A model generated the notes under the pieces. It had not been told where the DNA came from. It was given only the letters and a program-made list of their open reading frames with translations, and did not search any database. From Alistipes finegoldii DSM 17242 (lineage in GTDB: Bacteria > Bacteroidota > Bacteroidia > Bacteroidales > Rikenellaceae): a DNA stretch of 64,000 bases. The stretch covers positions 3,303,501 to 3,367,500 of the forward strand of contig NC_018011.1 of NCBI RefSeq assembly GCF_000265365.1, in the 5' to 3' direction. Below, piece after piece: positions 57,443 through 64,000 of this stretch (position 1 is its first letter; each line of letters starts with the position of its first letter). The position numbers and the translations under genes are program-made.

Positions 57443-58102
57443 GTGCGAGTACTCCTGCAGTACGTAGGTCGTGAAGATCGGGAAGAACATCATGCCCAGC
57501 GAGGGGAGCATCACGCAGAATATCTTGCCGATGGTCGTCACGGGGAATATCTCGGCCCCGACGGTCGTGACGTTCATCCACGCCCACCACAGCGCGTTGC
57601 CGAAACCGTGGAGCTTGCTGTTCACGAGTATTTCGTAATCGTAGAAGACCAGCGCCGAAATATAGGTGAAGACGACCACGGTGAAGATGTAGGCGAAGAA
57701 GAGTTTTCGGACCTTGTTGTCCACGAGCCACTGCACCACGATGTAAAATGCGAGGAACGCCCGCATCAGCGGCATGATGCCGATCAGCGTGGCCCAGTAG
57801 CGGGGGAGTTCGGCGCCGCTCCAGTCGATGATGTTCAGATAGGGTATCGAAATCAGCAGTACGAGGAAATTGCGGGCGAAGAAGCGGCCTTTGCGCTCCG
57901 AGGCTGCCCACCGTACGAAGAAATCGCATAGGAAAAGGATGCAGACCACGAGCTGGATGATCAGGTAGTTGCGTGAAAAGTGCATGTGGTCGCCGGCGAT
58001 TATTTCCCACGAAATGGCGGCGAGCAGAACCACTCCAGCGATTACTTTGAGGATGCTCAGGCAGTTACGGATCTCCGTGCGTGTAGATTCTGACAGGGAC
58101 AT
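57422..58102 (-). CDS. Voltage-gated-like ion channel with atypical selectivity filter
   Basis: A 226-residue membrane protein with the layout of a single-subunit K+ channel: about four hydrophobic helices (residues 17-35, 45-63, 75-92, 102-125), then a fifth helix, a pore loop and a final helix. The pore reads ALWWAWMNVTTVGAEIFPVT; canonical K+ filters are TVGYG, so the last two filter residues are changed to AE. The S4-like stretch has few positive charges. Ion selectivity cannot be assumed. It ends inside the mscL terminator, and both neighbours are stress or ion channels. Confidence 0.82.
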   Translation of the reverse strand: MSLSESTRTEIRNCLSILKVIAGVVLLAAISWEIIAGDHMHFSRNYLIIQLVVCILFLCDFFVRWAASERKGRFFARNFLVLLISIPYLNIIDWSGAELPRYWATLIGIMPLMRAFLAFYIVVQWLVDNKVRKLFFAYIFTVVVFTYISALVFYDYEILVNSKLHGFGNALWWAWMNVTTVGAEIFPVTTIGKIFCVMLPSLGMMFFPIFTTYVLQEYSHKKESDQ

Positions 58103-58185
58103 ATTTTCGGTTTACGTGCACTCGGCTCAAAATCAGTGCCAAAGCGTCGGAATGCGAATTTTCCGTCGATTTTTTGCCCGAAGAT

Positions 58186-58216
58186 TTTGCACGATCGAAA
58201 ATTTCTATTACCTTTG
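58186..58216 (+). promoter_or_regulatory. Promoter of the tRNA-Met gene
   Basis: TTTG at 58186-58189, 19 bp, TACCTTTG at 58209-58216, 20 bp before the tRNA. Confidence 0.85.
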
Positions 58217-58235
58217 CACTCGCTTTGATAGCAAT

Positions 58236-58309
58236 GGCGGGTTAGCTCAGCTGGTTAGAGCGCATGATTCATAATCATGAGGTCCCGAGTTCAAGTCTCG
58301 GACCCGCTA
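58236..58309 (+). tRNA. tRNA-Met (anticodon CAT)
   Basis: A 74-nt cloverleaf: acceptor GGCGGGT / ACCCGCT (first pair G-T), D arm with GCTCAGCTGGTTAGAGC, anticodon stem CATGA / TCATG with loop TTCATAA (anticodon CAT), variable loop and T arm CCGAG-TTCAAGT-CTCGG. Discriminator A. CCA is not encoded. The shape is that of an elongator tRNA-Met; a lysidine-modified tRNA-Ile cannot be fully excluded, but the body resembles Met. Confidence 0.95.
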
Positions 58310-58313
58310 CGGA

Positions 58314-58349
58314 AAAAAGCGACCGCGACATTTGTCGCGGTCGCTTTTT
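58314..58349. terminator. Bidirectional terminator between tRNA-Met and the his operon
   Basis: Stem AAAAGCGACCGCGAC / GTCGCGGTCGCTTTT (about 58315-58329 and 58334-58348) with a short loop and A/T runs on both sides. Confidence 0.92.
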
Positions 58350-58374
58350 GTTTTTGCGCTGTTTGTTTCCCTCC

Positions 58375-58995
58375 TCAGCTGTGCCGCCGGGCCAGCTCTT
58401 TTTCGAGGTCGGCGACCGAACAGCCGGTCGCTTCGAGCAGCACCAGCAGGTGGTATACGAGGTCCGACGCTTCGTAAATCATCGCCTCGCGGTTACCCGC
58501 CACGGCTTCGATCACGGTTTCGACGGCCTCTTCGCCTACTTTCTGTGCGATTTTGTTCACGCCGCGGTCGAACAGCCTGCTGGTGTACGATCCTTCGGGC
58601 ATCTCGGCGTGCCGGCCCCGAATCACGCTCTGGAGGTAACGGATGAAGCCTTCGGTTTCGGGCGCGGCCCCCGCGAAGCAGCTCTTGGCGCCTGTGTGGC
58701 AGGTCGGGCCGTGGGGGATGACGCGGATCAGAAGCGTGTCGTCGTCGCAGTCGGCCGTGACCGAAACGATGTCGAGATAGTTGCCGCTGGTCTCGCCTTT
58801 GGTCCAGAGACAGCCCCGCGTGCGGCTGTAGAAGGTGACGCGGCCTTCTGTCAGGCTTTTTTCGTAGGCTTCGCGGTTCATGTAGCCGAGCATCAGCACC
58901 TGCAGGGTGCGGTCGTCCTGTATGACGGCGGGAATCAGCCCGTCGGTCTGTTTTGCGGAGTCGAGTTCCGCAAAGGGTTTTGCTTTGATTTTCAT
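58375..58995 (-). CDS. hisIE: Bifunctional phosphoribosyl-AMP cyclohydrolase / phosphoribosyl-ATP pyrophosphatase
   Basis: A 206-residue enzyme for the second and third steps of histidine synthesis. The N-terminal HisI domain has QVLMLGYMNREAYEKSLTEG, the metal-binding DCDDDTLLIRV and HGPTCHTGAKSCF cysteines. The C-terminal HisE domain has RGVNKIAQKVGEEAVETVIE and DLVYHLLVLLEATG. Fusion order I-E is usual. It is the last gene of the his operon, five bases after hisF. Confidence 0.97.
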   Translation of the reverse strand: MKIKAKPFAELDSAKQTDGLIPAVIQDDRTLQVLMLGYMNREAYEKSLTEGRVTFYSRTRGCLWTKGETSGNYLDIVSVTADCDDDTLLIRVIPHGPTCHTGAKSCFAGAAPETEGFIRYLQSVIRGRHAEMPEGSYTSRLFDRGVNKIAQKVGEEAVETVIEAVAGNREAMIYEASDLVYHLLVLLEATGCSVADLEKELARRHS

Positions 58996-59000
58996 GGCGT

Positions 59001-59753
59001 TTATAATCTTACGTTGATGTTTTGCCGGTGCAGTTCCCGTTTGAGCGCGGGAATCGGAATTTCGTTGTAGTGGAAGATGCTGGCCGCCAGCGCCGCGTCG
59101 GCCCTGCCGAGCGTCAGCACGTCGGCGATATGCCGCACCGAGCCTGCCCCGCCCGAAGCGATGACCGGAATGGGTAGTTCGGCCAGCCGTGCGAACGTTT
59201 CGCAGGGGTAACCGTCGCGGGTGCCGTCGTGGTCCATCGACGTGAAGAGAATCTCGCCCGCGCCGCGCCGCCATACTTCGTGCGCCCACGCGAACAGTTC
59301 GCGCTCGGTGAGCCGCTTGCCGCCGTGGGTCGTGACGCGCCACACGCCGTCGATCTTTTTGGCGTCGATGGCCGCGACGACGAACTGTGAACCGTATTTC
59401 GACGCGATGGCGTCGATCAGCGCCGGATCGCGCACGGCGGCGCTGTTTACCGTGACCTTGTCGGCTCCCGCGTCGAGCAGCCGGCCTGCGTCCGCGACCG
59501 ACGCGATGCCGCCGCCCACGGTGAACGGAATGTCGATGCGCGCCGCGATGCGCGACACCAGCCCGGTGAAGGTGCTGCGCCCCTCCTCCGTGGCGCTGAT
59601 GTCGAGATACACCAGCTCGTCGGCCCCTTCGGCCGCGTATTTCGCACCGAGTTCCACCGGGTCGCCGACGTTTTTCAGCTCTGCGAAGTTGATCCCTTTG
59701 ACCGTCTGCCCCTCGCGGATGTCGAGACAGGGAATTATGCGTTTTGCAAGCAT
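59001..59753 (-). CDS. hisF: Imidazole glycerol phosphate synthase, cyclase subunit
   Basis: A 250-residue TIM barrel that, with HisH, makes imidazole glycerol phosphate and AICAR from PRFAR and glutamine-derived ammonia. It has MLAKRIIPCLDIREGQTVKG with the first catalytic Asp, the phosphate-binding IPFTVGGGIASVADAG and GAGEILFTSMDHDGTRDGYP with the second Asp. Its start overlaps the end of hisA by 19 bases. Length is standard. Confidence 0.98.
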   Translation of the reverse strand: MLAKRIIPCLDIREGQTVKGINFAELKNVGDPVELGAKYAAEGADELVYLDISATEEGRSTFTGLVSRIAARIDIPFTVGGGIASVADAGRLLDAGADKVTVNSAAVRDPALIDAIASKYGSQFVVAAIDAKKIDGVWRVTTHGGKRLTERELFAWAHEVWRRGAGEILFTSMDHDGTRDGYPCETFARLAELPIPVIASGGAGSVRHIADVLTLGRADAALAASIFHYNEIPIPALKRELHRQNINVRL

Positions 59754-60466
59754 CGCTTCAGTTCTTCGAGTGTGATACGTCCTTCGTAGAGGGCTTTGCC
59801 GACGATGACGCTACGCAGGCCCGCGCCGTCGAGCGCCTCGATGTCGGCCATCGAGCCGATGCCGCCGCTTACGGTGATCTCCACGCCGGGAAAATTGCCC
59901 TGAAGTGCGGCGTAAAACTCCGCCGATGCGCCGCAGAGCATGCCGTCGCGGGCGATGTCGGTGCAGATTACCTGCGAGAGTCCCTGCGGCGCGAACTGCG
60001 CGATCAGCTCCTGAGCCGAGAGTTCGGACGCTTCCGTCCAGCCCTGAACGGCTGCTTTGCCGTCGCGTATGTCGGCTCCGAGAATCAGCTTTCCCGGCCC
60101 GAATTCCGCGAGCCATCCGGCGAAAAGCTCCGGCCGGCGTACGGCGACGCTTCCGCAGATGGCGCGGCGTGCGCCCGCGTCGAATACGCTGCGGAGCGCC
60201 TCGGTGCTTTTGATGCCGCCGCCGTACTGCACTTCGAGCGCGGTTTTCGACGCTATGCGTTCCAGCACGGCGAGGTTGCGGGGCTGTGCGGCCTTGGCGC
60301 CGTCGAGATCGACCATGTGCAGGCGGCGTATGCCCGTCTCTTCGAAGCGGAGCGCCGCTTCGAGCGGGTCGCTGTAATAGGTCGTCCGGCGGCCGTAGTC
60401 GCCCTGCGTCAGCCGCACGCAGGCGCCGCCGATAATGTCCGTTGCGGGTATGATTTCTATTTTCAT
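59735..60466 (-). CDS. hisA: Phosphoribosylformimino-AICAR ribotide isomerase
   Basis: A 243-residue TIM barrel isomerase, half-barrel relative of HisF. Visible: the first Asp region EIIPATDIIGGACVRLTQGD, LEVQYGGGIKSTEALRSVFD, the second Asp region ICTDIARDGMLCGAS and VSGGIGSMADIEAL. It follows hisH by four bases and overlaps hisF, in the usual his order H-A-F-IE. Confidence 0.98.
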   Translation of the reverse strand: MKIEIIPATDIIGGACVRLTQGDYGRRTTYYSDPLEAALRFEETGIRRLHMVDLDGAKAAQPRNLAVLERIASKTALEVQYGGGIKSTEALRSVFDAGARRAICGSVAVRRPELFAGWLAEFGPGKLILGADIRDGKAAVQGWTEASELSAQELIAQFAPQGLSQVICTDIARDGMLCGASAEFYAALQGNFPGVEITVSGGIGSMADIEALDGAGLRSVIVGKALYEGRITLEELKRCLQNA

Positions 60467-60470
60467 CGTG

Positions 60471-61058
60471 TTACGGTTTTAAAAAGTTGCGCAGGATCCT
60501 TTCGCCCGCCGAACCGCTCTTTTCGGGGTGGAACTGCGTGCCGAAAAAGTTGCCGCGGCCCAGCGCGGCGCTGAACTCCCCGCCGTAATCGGTGCGGGCG
60601 ATCGTCGCTTCGCAGACCTCCGCCGCATACGAGTGGACGTAATAGACGTAGGTCTCTTCGTCGATTCCTTCCAACAGCGTTCCGCGCAGGCCGCCGACGG
60701 TGTTCCAGCCTACATGGGGAATCTTCAGCCCGTTTTCCGCGGGTTTCAGCCGCCTGACGTGCGCCGGGAAAATCCCCAGACAGCGGGCGTCTCCCTCCTC
60801 GCTGTCGAGACACAACAGCTGCATGCCGATGCAGATGCCCAGTACGGGCTGCGTCAGGGTGGGGATGACCAGATCGAGTCCCCGCTCGCGGAGTTTGGCC
60901 ATCGCCGACGAAGCTTCGCCCACGCCGGGCAGCAGCACCCTGTCGGCGCCGCGCAGGAGCGCGGGATAGGCCGTGATCGTGAATTCGGCCCCGATGCGCC
61001 GCATGGCGTCGGCGACCGACCGCAGGTTGCCCGTGTCGTAATCTACTATCGCCGTCAT
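60471..61058 (-). CDS. hisH: Imidazole glycerol phosphate synthase, glutamine amidotransferase subunit
   Basis: A 195-residue class I glutaminase that feeds ammonia to HisF. It has TAIVDYDTGNLRSVADAMRR, nucleophile Cys in PVLGICIGMQLLCLDSEEGD, the oxyanion region LLPGVGEA and the His-Glu pair in GTQFHPEKSGSAG. The start overlaps the hisB stop by four bases. Length is standard, so this gene carries no insert. Confidence 0.97.
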   Translation of the reverse strand: MTAIVDYDTGNLRSVADAMRRIGAEFTITAYPALLRGADRVLLPGVGEASSAMAKLRERGLDLVIPTLTQPVLGICIGMQLLCLDSEEGDARCLGIFPAHVRRLKPAENGLKIPHVGWNTVGGLRGTLLEGIDEETYVYYVHSYAAEVCEATIARTDYGGEFSAALGRGNFFGTQFHPEKSGSAGERILRNFLKP

Positions 61059-62509
61059 AATACTCCTTTGCTGCTGGGTATGTCGTATCCGAATCCGCTG
61101 CGGGCCACGGCCATGCGCAGGGCGCGGGCGAAGGCCTTGAAGATCGCTTCGGCCTTGTGGTGGTCGTTGTCGCCTTTGGCCGCAATCTGCAGGTTGCAGC
61201 GCGCGGCGCAGCAGAGCGAGTGGAAGAAGTGGCGGAACATCTCCGTCGGGACGTCTCCGACCCGCTCGCGGCGGAATTCGGCGTCCCACTCGAAGTCGAT
61301 GCGTCCCCCGAAGTCGAGCAGCACCAGCGCGCGGCAGTCGTCCATCGGCAGGGCGAATCCGTAGCGGCCTATTCCGGCCTTGGAGCCCAAAGCCCGATCG
61401 ATGGCTTTGCCCAGCACGATCGCCACGTCCTCCATCGTGTGGTGTTCGTCGATGTCCAGATCGCCGCGGGCCTCCACTTCGAGCGCCACGCCGCCGTGGT
61501 GGGCGATCTGCGCCAGCATGTGGTCCAGAAAACGCAGTCCGGTCGAAATCCCGTCGCCGCAGTTTCTATTGTCGCCGTTCCCGTTGTCGTCGTTCCTTTC
61601 GTCACTGCTGCTGTCGTTGATCCTGCTGTTGTCATTTCCGTCGTCGCGGTTTCTGTTGTCGCCGTTCCTTCCGTCACTGTTGTTGTCGCTGTCGCCGTTT
61701 CCGTCGCCGCTGTTCCTGCCGGCGTCGTTCCATTCCCCTGCCGGATTTTTCGCCCCGGCCCGGTTGCCTTCCGGTCCGTTGTCTGCGTCCGGATCAACCG
61801 GGTTTTTCGTATCCGCGCCGTTCTCCGGAGCGCCGCCGGTTCCGGCGGCCGGACGGTCTGGCGAAACGCCGCCGAACCCTTTGCCGTCGAGGTCGAGCCG
61901 GACGGTGATCCGCGTTTCGCGGGTCTCGCGCGTTACGACCACCCGCCGTTCGCCGCGGCGGATGTACTCGGCGATCTCGGACCACGAATCGCTGATCAGC
62001 ACGCAGGGCTCTTCCGCTCCGGCTTCGCGCAGCATCCGGCGGCCCGCCGTCTCCTGTGCGAACAGAATTCCCCGCGCTCCGAGATTGCGGGCCAACAGGA
62101 TGTCGGTCGCGCGGTCGCCGACGACGTAACTCGCCGCGAGGTCGTACCCTCCGCCGGTGTAGCGGCCGAACATTCCCGTGCGGGGCTTGCGCGTCGGGGC
62201 GCCGTCGCTTTCGAACGTGCGGTCGATCAGCATGTCGTCGAACAGCACGCCTTCGCCCGCCAGCGTGCGGAGCATCTTCTCCTGCGGAATCCTGAAATCC
62301 TCCTCAGGAAAGGAGTCGGTTCCCAGTCCGTCCTGATTGGTGGCCATCACCAGCTCGAAATCGAGTCCCCGGAGGACTTTGAGCGCCGAAATGGCTCCGG
62401 GCACGAATTCCAGCTTGGCGAGGCTGTCCACCTGCATATCCACGGGCGGCTCGACGATCAGCGTGCCGTCGCGGTCTATGAACAGTGCTTTTTTGAGTGC
62501 TTTTTTCAT
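61055..62509 (-). CDS. hisB: Bifunctional HisB with a 109-residue low-complexity insert
   Basis: A 484-residue fusion of histidinol-phosphatase and imidazoleglycerol-phosphate dehydratase; normal ones are about 355-380. The phosphatase (1-165) has KALFIDRDGTLIVEPPVDMQ and YVVGDRATDILLARNLGARG. The dehydratase begins RETRITVRLDLDGKG (197-211) and then breaks off into 109 residues rich in Asn, Asp, Gly, Ser and Arg before resuming at ISTGLRFLDHMLAQIAHHGG (321-340), DEHHTMEDVAIVLGKAIDRA and DNDHHKAEAIFKAFARAL with the metal-binding His. Both sides are intact and in frame. It overlaps hisC and hisH by four bases each. Confidence 0.95.
   Translation of the reverse strand: MKKALKKALFIDRDGTLIVEPPVDMQVDSLAKLEFVPGAISALKVLRGLDFELVMATNQDGLGTDSFPEEDFRIPQEKMLRTLAGEGVLFDDMLIDRTFESDGAPTRKPRTGMFGRYTGGGYDLAASYVVGDRATDILLARNLGARGILFAQETAGRRMLREAGAEEPCVLISDSWSEIAEYIRRGERRVVVTRETRETRITVRLDLDGKGFGGVSPDRPAAGTGGAPENGADTKNPVDPDADNGPEGNRAGAKNPAGEWNDAGRNSGDGNGDSDNNSDGRNGDNRNRDDGNDNSRINDSSSDERNDDNGNGDNRNCGDGISTGLRFLDHMLAQIAHHGGVALEVEARGDLDIDEHHTMEDVAIVLGKAIDRALGSKAGIGRYGFALPMDDCRALVLLDFGGRIDFEWDAEFRRERVGDVPTEMFRHFFHSLCCAARCNLQIAAKGDNDHHKAEAIFKAFARALRMAVARSGFGYDIPSSKGVL
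61550..61876 (-). repeat. Low-complexity insert in hisB
   Basis: Covers HisB residues 212-320, between the first two strands of the dehydratase. The coding DNA has a repeated phrase GGCGACAACAGAAAC / GGCGACAATAGAAAC with spacing of about 90-100 bp, and many GACGAC/AACGAC words. In the protein it gives NGDNRN twice. Confidence 0.85.
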
Positions 62510-63540
62510 GGTCTGAAGTTTTTGACGGTTTCCAGCATGCGCCCGTTTTCGGCGGGAGTCCCCACGGTGATACGCAGGCAGCCCTCGCATCCCGCGATCC
62601 GCGTACGGTTGCGGACGATCACCCCTGCGGCGATCAGTTCGCCGTAAAGCCGGTCGGGATCGGCGGTCTTCACCAGCAGGAAGTTGGCCTGCGACGGGTA
62701 GACCCGCTCGATGCAGCCGCATCCGGCGAGCGCCGCCGCCAGCCGTCCGCGTTCTTCGCGGATTTGCGCGATCTGCGCCGCAATGTTCCGGCGCAGACAC
62801 TCGGCCGCGGTCTGCTGGGTGAGCGTATTGATATTGTAGGGATACTTGACCTGCCCGAACAGCGCGGCGATCCGCTCCGACGCGAAAGCCAGTCCGAGCC
62901 GCAGTCCCGCCATGCCCCAAGCTTTGGAGAGGGTTTGCAGTACGATCAGGTTGGGAAATTCGTCGAGCCGCGGCAGGAATCCCCGCCCTTCGGCGAAGTC
63001 GATGTAGGCTTCGTCGAGCACCACCACGCCGTCGAAGCGGCGCAGCAGCTCTTCGATCTCCCGGTCGGGGAATGCGTTTCCCGTGGGGTTGTTGGGCGAG
63101 CAGAGCCACAGCAGTTTGGTGCGCCCGTCGGCCGCCGCCAGCAACGCCTCGACCGGAAGCGAGAAATCGGCTCCCAGCGGTACTTCGCGCAGTTCGACGC
63201 CGTTGGTCTGCGCCGCCACGCGGTACATGCCGTAGGTCGGCGCGATCGAAACGGCGTTGTCGCGGCCCGGCTCGCAGAAGATCCTGAACGCGAGGTCTAT
63301 GGCTTCGTCGCTGCCGTTGCCGAGGAATATTTGTCCGCTCCGCACGCCCTTCAGCGCGGCCAGCTGCGCCTTCAGCTCCCGCTGGTGCGGGTCGGGGTAG
63401 CGGTTCACGCCGTTGTCGTAGGGGCTTTCGTTGGCGTCGAGCCAGACGCCGATCCCGCCGCCCGCATATTCGTCGCGGGCCGTGGAGTAGGGTTGCAGCG
63501 CCAGAATGTTGGGCCGCACGAGCTGCGCCAGCGGTTTCAT
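62506..63540 (-). CDS. hisC: Histidinol-phosphate aminotransferase
   Basis: A 344-residue fold-type I PLP enzyme. The visible parts are VWLDANESPYDNGVNRYPDP, FLGNGSDEAIDLAFRIFCEP, LWLCSPNNPTGNAFP, VVLDEAYIDFAE and the PLP lysine in LQTLSKAWGMAGLRLGLAFA, plus the C-terminal Arg in CLRITVGTPAEN. Stop overlaps the hisB start by four bases (62506-62509) and its start overlaps the hisD stop. Length is normal. Confidence 0.97.
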   Translation of the reverse strand: MKPLAQLVRPNILALQPYSTARDEYAGGGIGVWLDANESPYDNGVNRYPDPHQRELKAQLAALKGVRSGQIFLGNGSDEAIDLAFRIFCEPGRDNAVSIAPTYGMYRVAAQTNGVELREVPLGADFSLPVEALLAAADGRTKLLWLCSPNNPTGNAFPDREIEELLRRFDGVVVLDEAYIDFAEGRGFLPRLDEFPNLIVLQTLSKAWGMAGLRLGLAFASERIAALFGQVKYPYNINTLTQQTAAECLRRNIAAQIAQIREERGRLAAALAGCGCIERVYPSQANFLLVKTADPDRLYGELIAAGVIVRNRTRIAGCEGCLRITVGTPAENGRMLETVKNFRP

Positions 63541-64000
63541 CGCGCACCTCCTTCCGTCCGGATGCGCACGGCGTTGGCGTGTGCGTCCAGCCCTTCGGCT
63601 TCGGCCATGGCCGTAATCGTCGGCGCGAGGGCTTCGAGTCCGCCGCGCGTCAGTTCCTGATAGGTTATCTTGCGCATGAAGCTCTCCGTGTTCACGCCGC
63701 TGTAGGCCCGCGCCCAGCCGCCCGTGGGCAGCGTGTGATTGGTTCCCGAAGCGTAATCGCCCGCGCTTTCGGGCGAGTAGCCGCCGATAAATACGCTCCC
63801 CGCGGCCGTGATCCGCGCCGCGGCGTCCCATGCGTCCCGCATGGCGACAATCAGGTGTTCGGGGGCGTAGGCGTCGGCGAACGCGATCTGCTCGTCCGGG
63901 TCGCTGAAAACCACGATCCGGCTGTTGGCCAGCGAATTGCCAATTGCGTCGCGGCGGCTGAGCCGCGCGGCCTGCTCCCCGACGGACGCTATTGCCCGCT
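63537..64000 (-). CDS. hisD: Histidinol dehydrogenase (5' end outside window)
   Basis: The C-terminal 150 or so residues of HisD, which oxidises histidinol to histidine with two NAD+. The frame is open to base 64000 on the minus strand, so the N-terminus is outside. Diagnostic blocks are NAPEHL-type YAPEHLIVAM, GSVFIGGYSPESAGDYASGT and NHTLPTGGWARAYSGV, with SFMRKITYQELTRGGL near the end. It overlaps hisC by four bases. hisG is expected upstream. Confidence 0.96.
   Translation of the reverse strand, partial: RAIASVGEQAARLSRRDAIGNSLANSRIVVFSDPDEQIAFADAYAPEHLIVAMRDAWDAAARITAAGSVFIGGYSPESAGDYASGTNHTLPTGGWARAYSGVNTESFMRKITYQELTRGGLEALAPTITAMAEAEGLDAHANAVRIRTEGGAR

Noticed and set aside
61055..62509. 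hisB as two separate genes or a frameshifted gene
   Set aside because: The frame is continuous from the phosphatase through the insert to the dehydratase, with no stop or start signals between them.
1..64000. Prophage, insertion sequence or integrative element
   Set aside because: No transposase, integrase, phage structural gene or att-like duplication was recognised; the genes are mostly conserved metabolism and the tRNA-Met is not flanked by an integrase.

Overview
The window is GC-rich chromosomal DNA of a Bacteroidota member, most likely Alistipes or another Rikenellaceae genus. The reasons are Bacteroidota-type promoters (TTTG, 19-20 bp, TAnnTTTG), almost no Shine-Dalgarno sites, a full Na+-NQR operon, a sodium pump decarboxylase with methylmalonyl-CoA enzymes, an Oar-like TonB-dependent receptor and the high GC content for the phylum. 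The genus is inferred; no 16S rRNA gene is present.

Layout. 1-4.9 kb: glutamate decarboxylase (cut by the window edge), then an SPFH protein, a small ribbon-helix-helix protein, two membrane proteins (one with a 12-copy 27-bp minisatellite) and a zinc-less sirtuin. 5.0-8.5 kb: MeaB GTPase with a CXXC-less thioredoxin-like protein, and a glycosyltransferase split by a 260-residue low-complexity insert. 8.6-13.0 kb: methylmalonyl-CoA epimerase and the biotin-dependent Na+-pumping decarboxylase subunits. 13.3-17.0 kb: a DUF3592-like protein and rplM-rpsI-rpsB-tsf. 17.4-28.3 kb: on the minus strand an AddA-like helicase-nuclease, ABC transporter, HPr-kinase-like kinase and S26-type peptidase; on the plus strand a DUF2807-like protein and the AddB-like partner nuclease. 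28.3-39.4 kb: HAD phosphatase, two M23 peptidases, alaS, gpmI, a YbjN-like secreted protein, and a YbaK / 2-hydroxyacid dehydrogenase / TcdA / TatD set. 39.5-47.8 kb: nqrABCDEF, with a rubredoxin-like domain fused to NqrC, then a membrane pyrophosphatase. 48.2-58.3 kb: an eight- to ten-helix membrane protein, HAD phosphatase, TonB receptor, AI-2E-family protein, an OadA-type carboxyltransferase with its own biotin domain, mscL, an ion channel and tRNA-Met. 58.4-64 kb: his operon hisD-C-B-H-A-F-IE (hisD cut by the edge).

How it works together. Several systems handle Na+ or membrane energy: Na+-NQR, a K+-dependent membrane pyrophosphatase, and decarboxylase beta/gamma subunits that could serve both methylmalonyl-CoA and oxaloacetate carboxyltransferases. 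MeaB and the epimerase complete the succinate-propionate route; the mutase itself is outside the window.

The most unusual signal is window-wide: at least seven otherwise ordinary proteins carry long, in-frame, hydrophilic low-complexity segments at loops or termini (HisB, a glycosyltransferase, ABC transporter, serine kinase, S26 peptidase, YbaK-like protein, small membrane proteins). Several intergenic gaps hold similar degenerate GC-rich repeats. The core enzymes (ribosomal proteins, NQR, AlaS, GpmI, carboxylases) have none. The second notable item is the rubredoxin-NqrC fusion.
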